Shown piece after piece: positions 16,160 to 19,683 of a stretch of 19,683 nucleotides of DNA (position 1 is its first letter; the number at the start of each line of letters is the position of its first letter). The notes under the pieces were generated by a model, which made no database searches, had not been told where the DNA came from, and saw nothing but the letters and a program-made list of their open reading frames with translations. Origin of the DNA: Nitrospinaceae bacterium (GTDB lineage Bacteria > Nitrospinota > Nitrospinia > Nitrospinales > VA-1); NCBI GenBank assembly GCA_029937635.1, contig JAPYPM010000011.1, forward strand, positions 1 through 19,683. The letters are read 5' to 3'. The position numbers and the translations under genes were made by a program.

Positions 16160-17107
16160 ATGTCATCTCCTTCATCTAGTAGAGCAATTATAGCAGCGCT
16201 TATTGGTAATAGCCTTATTGCTATTTCTAAATTTTTTGCGGCTTCGTACACAGGAAGCTCTGCTATGTTTAGTGAAGGTGTTCACTCGCTGGTCGACAGT
16301 GGTAACCAATTGTTGCTTTTGTACGGGGTAAAAAGATCAAAGAAACCTGCCGATAGTAATCACCCATTTGGATACGGAAAGGAATTGTATTTTTGGAGCT
16401 TTGTGGTTGCAATATTGATTTTTGGTCTTGGAGCTGGCATATGTTTTTACGAGGGTATTCATAAAATTTCATCTCCTCAACCAGTAACTAACCCAATAAT
16501 TAATTATGCTGTTTTAGGGCTAGCTATAATTATTGAGGGTTGGACTTGTTGGGTTGCTGCGACTGAATTCAAGAAATCTAAAGGTGATCTTGGCTGGGTT
16601 AAAGCTATTCGTAAAAGTAAAGATCCGGCTCTTTTTACTGTTCTATTTGAAGATACCGCAGCACTGCTAGGGCTTTTGGTCGCTTTAATTGCCCTTACCT
16701 TAAGTGAGTATCTAAATCTTCCTGTTTTGGATGCCGTTGCTTCTTTAGTCATCTCTTTTATTCTTACTATCACCGCTGGTCTCCTTGCTTATGAATGTAA
16801 AGGGTTGTTGACAGGTGAGGGAGCTAGTGTGCATGTGATTAAAGGAATTAATCAAATTATCGATGACAGTCTTGGGATAAAGCATGTCAATGAAGTACTG
16901 ACACTTCACTTAGGACCAGAGGATGTTCTTCTTAATATAAGTCTGGATTTTGAAGACAACTTGTCTTCTGGAGACGTGGAGGAAGCGATATCCAATTTGG
17001 AGTCACGGATTAAAGAGATGTTTCCGGAAATAAGGCGAGTCTTTATAGAAGCTCAAGGGTTGGGAGCCCACCGTAAAGAATCGAATAGGCAGTCAAACCT
17101 CAAGTGA
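16160..17107 (+). CDS. Cation diffusion facilitator (ZnT9-like) metal transporter
   Basis: A six-helix inner-membrane metal/proton antiporter of the CDF family, 315 aa, probably exporting Zn2+ or another divalent cation. Helix 2 carries H42-x3-D46 (EGVHSLVDSGNQ), half of the transport site. The matching helix 5 position reads LFEDTAALLG (E164, D165) rather than the canonical HxxxD/DxxxD; this resembles the ZnT9-like branch and may change metal choice or activity. The loop ADSNHPFGYGKELYFW is typical of the branch. Residues about 225-300 form the cytosolic ferredoxin-like CDF C-terminal domain. No Shine-Dalgarno precedes ATG 16160 and no alternative start is near. It is monocistronic: divergent from the operon at 15927 and closed by a strong terminator. 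Confidence 0.88.
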   Translation: MSSPSSSRAIIAALIGNSLIAISKFFAASYTGSSAMFSEGVHSLVDSGNQLLLLYGVKRSKKPADSNHPFGYGKELYFWSFVVAILIFGLGAGICFYEGIHKISSPQPVTNPIINYAVLGLAIIIEGWTCWVAATEFKKSKGDLGWVKAIRKSKDPALFTVLFEDTAALLGLLVALIALTLSEYLNLPVLDAVASLVISFILTITAGLLAYECKGLLTGEGASVHVIKGINQIIDDSLGIKHVNEVLTLHLGPEDVLLNISLDFEDNLSSGDVEEAISNLESRIKEMFPEIRRVFIEAQGLGAHRKESNRQSNLK

Positions 17108-17193
17108 AAAAAATTTTAGCATATAGGTTATTTTGTTTAAGAATTATTAGGAAAAACAAATTATTTTATTAAGATGTTTGGAGTTGAAATCAC

Positions 17194-17234
17194 AAAAAAA
17201 CCCCCAGTCCTTTTATAGGGCTGGGGGTTTTTTT
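17194..17234. terminator. Strong bidirectional Rho-independent terminator
   Basis: A7 plus CCCCCAG (17194-17207) pairs with CTGGGGG plus T7 (17221-17234), extended by further inner pairs around a TTTTATA loop. The GC-rich stem is flanked by A-run and T-run, so it works in both directions. It serves the cation transporter (+) and the lipoprotein gene (-). Confidence 0.93.
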
Positions 17235-17250
17235 AGCTTAAGACTTGAGC

Positions 17251-18411
17251 TTAACTGGATATCCAGGACTCTTTAAAGATTTCCCAGTTACTTCCATTTT
17301 TGATCCAGATCAGTTCCTTTATTCCTATATCAGAGTATTTATCTGAATTAAATTTTTGGATAAAGTTTAATTCAATTCTATTTGTATTTTGAGCTATTTG
17401 TAGGTTGCTTGTTCGAATAGAAATATTTTTATTGGTTTTCAAAGCACGGATTCTGTTATTCCTCCACTTGGCGTGGTTACTTTTCAGCCCTTTGTATTCG
17501 TTTGAATAAAAAGAAATATATGAATCTGATTCCCGGTTTTTCCAAGCTCCCAGCCAACTTGCAAACTTATCTATAACTTCTTTAGTGTGAGCCTCGGAAG
17601 AACTACTTTTAGCTGATGCGTTTGCTGGAACCCATGTTTCTTTAATAATTTTCCAAGTCGTTCCTTTTTTCTCAACGAGAAGTTCTTTAACGCCAGTATC
17701 TCTATATCCATCTGATTTGTATTCTTGAAAAAAATTTACTTCTACTTTTTTTGAACTCTTTTGTTCTATTTGGATATCACTCAATTTAATTGATATGTTT
17801 TTATGTTTTTTAAATGCACGTTGCCTCGATGCTTCCCAGGCACCACGATGATTTTTTGAACCCTTGAAATCCTTGGAATAGAACGATAGGTAGGTGTTGA
17901 CATCTTTTTTTTCCCAAGCGCGCGCCCAATTCTGAATGTATGATACAGGTAAGCTTTCAGGTGTAGGTGATAGTTTCTTTACTAAATCAGTTGGAGCTTC
18001 TTTGAGAGCCTTGGCTATTTTTTGGAGTGTATTTGTTTCCCCTTTTTTCTTGATTCTTTCAATATTTTTTTTGTTGAGGGATTTTCTTTCGTTTTTGGCT
18101 AGAGCTTTTGAGAAATCGTTAAAGCATTTAGATTGTTTTTTTTTGTCTGATAGTTTTGAGCAATCAAAGCCAAAATCAGGCAACACCTTAGTGTTACGAA
18201 TTTTGTTAAGCTGTTGATCAGATGGTCTATCAGAAGAAAAATTTGCGTAGTTTGATAAAGGTTCTAATTTTAAATCTGGGCGATGAACTCTGACTTCCTC
18301 ATAACCCTCGACACCAAATGCAGTGATTGTGACTAGTGCTCCCAACCCAGCACAAGAATTCATAAATAACAGACAAAACAACAGCCATAAAAAGGCCACT
18401 CCTCTCCTCAT
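17251..18411 (-). CDS. Putative lipoprotein with two tandem Cds6-type NTF2-like domains
   Basis: A 386-aa protein with a lipoprotein signal: MRRG, hydrophobic to residue 18, then FMNSCAG with lipid-acceptor C20. A linker (21-150) with two cysteines (C84, C96) and a Lys-rich helical stretch follows. Residues about 157-261 and 279-384 are two copies of one domain: W(A/L)xAWxxxxxxxYxSFYS, W...R..A.K..KNISI, then VNFFQxYxSDxYxDxGxKEL and ending W(K/E)I(I/F)KE(T/S)W. This is the NTF2-like fold found at the C-terminus of Cds6/Csd6-type L,D-transpeptidase relatives and many envelope proteins. No YkuD catalytic domain is present. It should be periplasm-facing and may act in peptidoglycan or envelope binding (inference). 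It has its own promoter and ends at a terminator. The next gene upstream carries a third copy of the domain. Confidence 0.82.
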   Translation of the reverse strand: MRRGVAFLWLLFCLLFMNSCAGLGALVTITAFGVEGYEEVRVHRPDLKLEPLSNYANFSSDRPSDQQLNKIRNTKVLPDFGFDCSKLSDKKKQSKCFNDFSKALAKNERKSLNKKNIERIKKKGETNTLQKIAKALKEAPTDLVKKLSPTPESLPVSYIQNWARAWEKKDVNTYLSFYSKDFKGSKNHRGAWEASRQRAFKKHKNISIKLSDIQIEQKSSKKVEVNFFQEYKSDGYRDTGVKELLVEKKGTTWKIIKETWVPANASAKSSSSEAHTKEVIDKFASWLGAWKNRESDSYISFYSNEYKGLKSNHAKWRNNRIRALKTNKNISIRTSNLQIAQNTNRIELNFIQKFNSDKYSDIGIKELIWIKNGSNWEIFKESWISS

Positions 18412-18461
18412 AGATCTACCCCCCAGTACGAAACTAAATAGATTCTTTTTGATTATCTGAG

Positions 18462-18491
18462 ATTATAGCACTTAATATGCTTATATTTCAA
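18462..18491 (-). promoter_or_regulatory. Strong promoter of the lipoprotein gene
   Basis: On the minus strand TTGAAA (18491-18486), an 18-nt spacer and a perfect TATAAT (18467-18462) preceded by TGC (extended -10). It starts a few bases after the stop of the upstream coiled-coil gene and gives a leader of about 45 nt, with a G-rich ribosome site (GGGGGG) before ATG 18411. The lipoprotein can therefore be transcribed separately from its neighbour. Confidence 0.68.
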
Positions 18492-18494
18492 GTG

Positions 18495-19683
18495 TTAACG
18501 AGCTTTCCACGATTCTTTGATGATTTTCCATCCATCAGGGCCTTTTTCCCAGACAAGGGATTTTTTACCAATGTCTGATATTGTATTAGATTTAAATCGT
18601 TGTATGAAGTCTACCCGGATTATATTTTCATTAGATAAATAGGTTTTTATATTAGATATTTGAATAGAAATATTTGAAGACTTTTTAAGTGAATTTCGTC
18701 TATAGGATTTCCATTTTGAAAGAGACCTTTTAGGGTCTTTAAAATTTTTAGAATAGAAGGATAGATATAGAGAAGTGTTTCGACTTTCCCAGGCTTTTAT
18801 CCAATTGTAAAGATTGGATGTGACAATGTGAGTAGGATTGATGTCAGTTGCTGATAGTCGACGATTACTTTGAACGATATCTTGCTTCTTAGTTGGTTTA
18901 TCAATAATATCCTTTTTTGTACTTATATCTGTTGTAGTTTGTTTACTTCTCTGACTGGTTCTTCTAATTGCCTTAACTCTGTCAAGATTAGCTTTATCAA
19001 GTTTAAGCTTAAGAACAGTTCTCTCTTTTTTAAGGGCACTTATTTCTTTGTCATTGAAAATTTTCTCAGTGCTTAGTTTGCGGTTAAGTAATTGTGTGGC
19101 TTTGTCTGTCTTTAGCTTTTCAGCTTTTAGATTGTCTAGTTTTTTTCGAAAGAAGAGAACTGTTTCTTTTAATTGGTTTGTGAATTCGGTGTTGTTTGAA
19201 TTTATAGTCTTAAGTTCAGTGCTAGTTTCGTCAAAGGCATTTATTGCAACTTCCTTTTCACTGTGTATTTTTTTCAGTTCCTTTTGCAATGATGTGGTAG
19301 AAAATTTAAGATTAACGATTTCTTTAAGGTAGTTGTTTTTAATATCATTGATTGTTTTGATGTTTTTTTCTTTTAGGTTTGATATTTCTTTTTCGTTTTT
19401 AATCCGAAGTGATGTTATTAGTTTAGAGTTTTTCAGTCGCTCTGTCTGAATTTGTGCGTTTGTCTGGTCAGCAGTTTCTATCGCATTGTCTTTGTCAGTT
19501 TTTATTTTATTTAATTCAGATTTTAGGGTCGCGGTAGTTATCTTAAGATCTTGGATTTTCTTGGATTTTTTTTCTCTTAAATCTTGATACTTGCTGATAC
19601 TTGCGAGCCTTTCTTCTTTTGCCTTGGTGTTGGCTTGATTGGTTGCTTTGATTGCCTTGGCTTTGTCAGTTTTGATCTTGTCT
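18495..19683 (-). CDS. Coiled-coil protein with C-terminal Cds6-type NTF2-like domain, N-terminus outside window
   Basis: The frame is open from the stop at 18495 to the right edge (19682), at least 395 codons with no stop. A TTG at 19289 is internal, so the gene starts beyond the window. The visible part is a long Lys/Glu/Asn/Thr-rich coiled coil (about residues 1-245) with imperfect repeats of KIKTDKxxAI type. A linker and then a C-terminal domain of about 105 residues follow: LYNWIKAWESRNTSLYLSFY, KWKSYRRNSLKK, IRVDFIQRFKS and WKIIKESWKAR. This matches the two domains in the next gene and supports descent by duplication. Whether it has a signal peptide, membrane anchor or catalytic domain cannot be seen. 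A cell-envelope location is inferred from the lipoprotein neighbour. Confidence 0.78.
   Translation of the reverse strand, partial: DKIKTDKAKAIKATNQANTKAKEERLASISKYQDLREKKSKKIQDLKITTATLKSELNKIKTDKDNAIETADQTNAQIQTERLKNSKLITSLRIKNEKEISNLKEKNIKTINDIKNNYLKEIVNLKFSTTSLQKELKKIHSEKEVAINAFDETSTELKTINSNNTEFTNQLKETVLFFRKKLDNLKAEKLKTDKATQLLNRKLSTEKIFNDKEISALKKERTVLKLKLDKANLDRVKAIRRTSQRSKQTTTDISTKKDIIDKPTKKQDIVQSNRRLSATDINPTHIVTSNLYNWIKAWESRNTSLYLSFYSKNFKDPKRSLSKWKSYRRNSLKKSSNISIQISNIKTYLSNENIIRVDFIQRFKSNTISDIGKKSLVWEKGPDGWKIIKESWKAR
19230..19683 (-). repeat. Imperfect coiled-coil repeats within the right-edge gene
   Basis: Three related units start with DKIKTDKAKAI, NKIKTDKDNAI and KKIHSEKEVAI, about 57 and 79 codons apart. 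The later two are preceded by TLKSEL and SLQKEL. At DNA level CTTTGTCAGTTTT occurs identically at 19490-19502 and 19661-19673. The array reaches the edge and probably continues outside the window. Confidence 0.6.

Noticed and set aside
18495..19289. Coiled-coil gene starting at TTG 19289
   Set aside because: The frame stays open for 131 more codons to the window edge and the coiled-coil repeats continue through it, so this start is internal.
1..19683. CRISPR arrays, tRNA genes, insertion sequences, phage or defence genes
   Set aside because: I looked for direct repeat arrays, cloverleaf signatures, transposase motifs and defence-type domains on both strands and saw none.

Overview
The window is AT-rich DNA (roughly one-third G+C by eye) from a Gram-negative, flagellated bacterium. 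It has an LPS export route (an MsbA-like exporter and LptD) and makes menaquinone by the futalosine pathway (mqnE with an mqnP-type prenyltransferase). It also encodes a stator pair and a protein of the kind often auto-named 'carbon monoxide dehydrogenase beta subunit family', which I associate with five-subunit 2-oxoacid:ferredoxin oxidoreductases. Together these fit a low-GC marine Nitrospinota-like or deep deltaproteobacterial lineage. That placement is inference; the sequence has no decisive marker beyond the first bases of a 16S gene.

Layout. Positions 1-24 are the 5' end of a 16S rRNA gene on the minus strand. Its leader (boxB-like hairpin, boxA, likely promoters) fills the space up to 391. 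An MsbA-type ABC exporter (minus) follows. Next come two plus-strand menaquinone genes, mqnP and mqnE, closed by a hairpin terminator shared with the convergent minus genes. From about 10.8 kb down to 4.4 kb a minus-strand run carries a PilZ protein, an unknown 210-aa protein, folC, lptD, pyrE and the CODH-beta-like gene. Upstream of it, also on minus, are motA and motB. The 3' end of motB is followed in frame by a decayed second copy of the OmpA-domain end. At 13.2-15.9 kb a minus operon with a near-consensus promoter encodes a parvulin-rhodanese fusion and two oligopeptide-type ABC ATPases without their permeases. A plus-strand ZnT9-like cation diffusion facilitator follows, ending at a strong bidirectional terminator. 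The right end holds two minus-strand envelope genes, a lipoprotein and a long coiled-coil protein that runs off the window. Between them they carry three copies of a Cds6-type NTF2-like domain and no catalytic domain.

Most of the window is conserved housekeeping: cell envelope, quinone, folate, pyrimidine and motility genes. I see no phage, insertion sequence, CRISPR or defence locus. The items most worth a second look are the Cds6-domain pair at the right end, the motB 3' relic, the long coiled-coil extension on MotB, the rhodanese domain that has lost its cysteine, and the apparent CTG start of mqnP.
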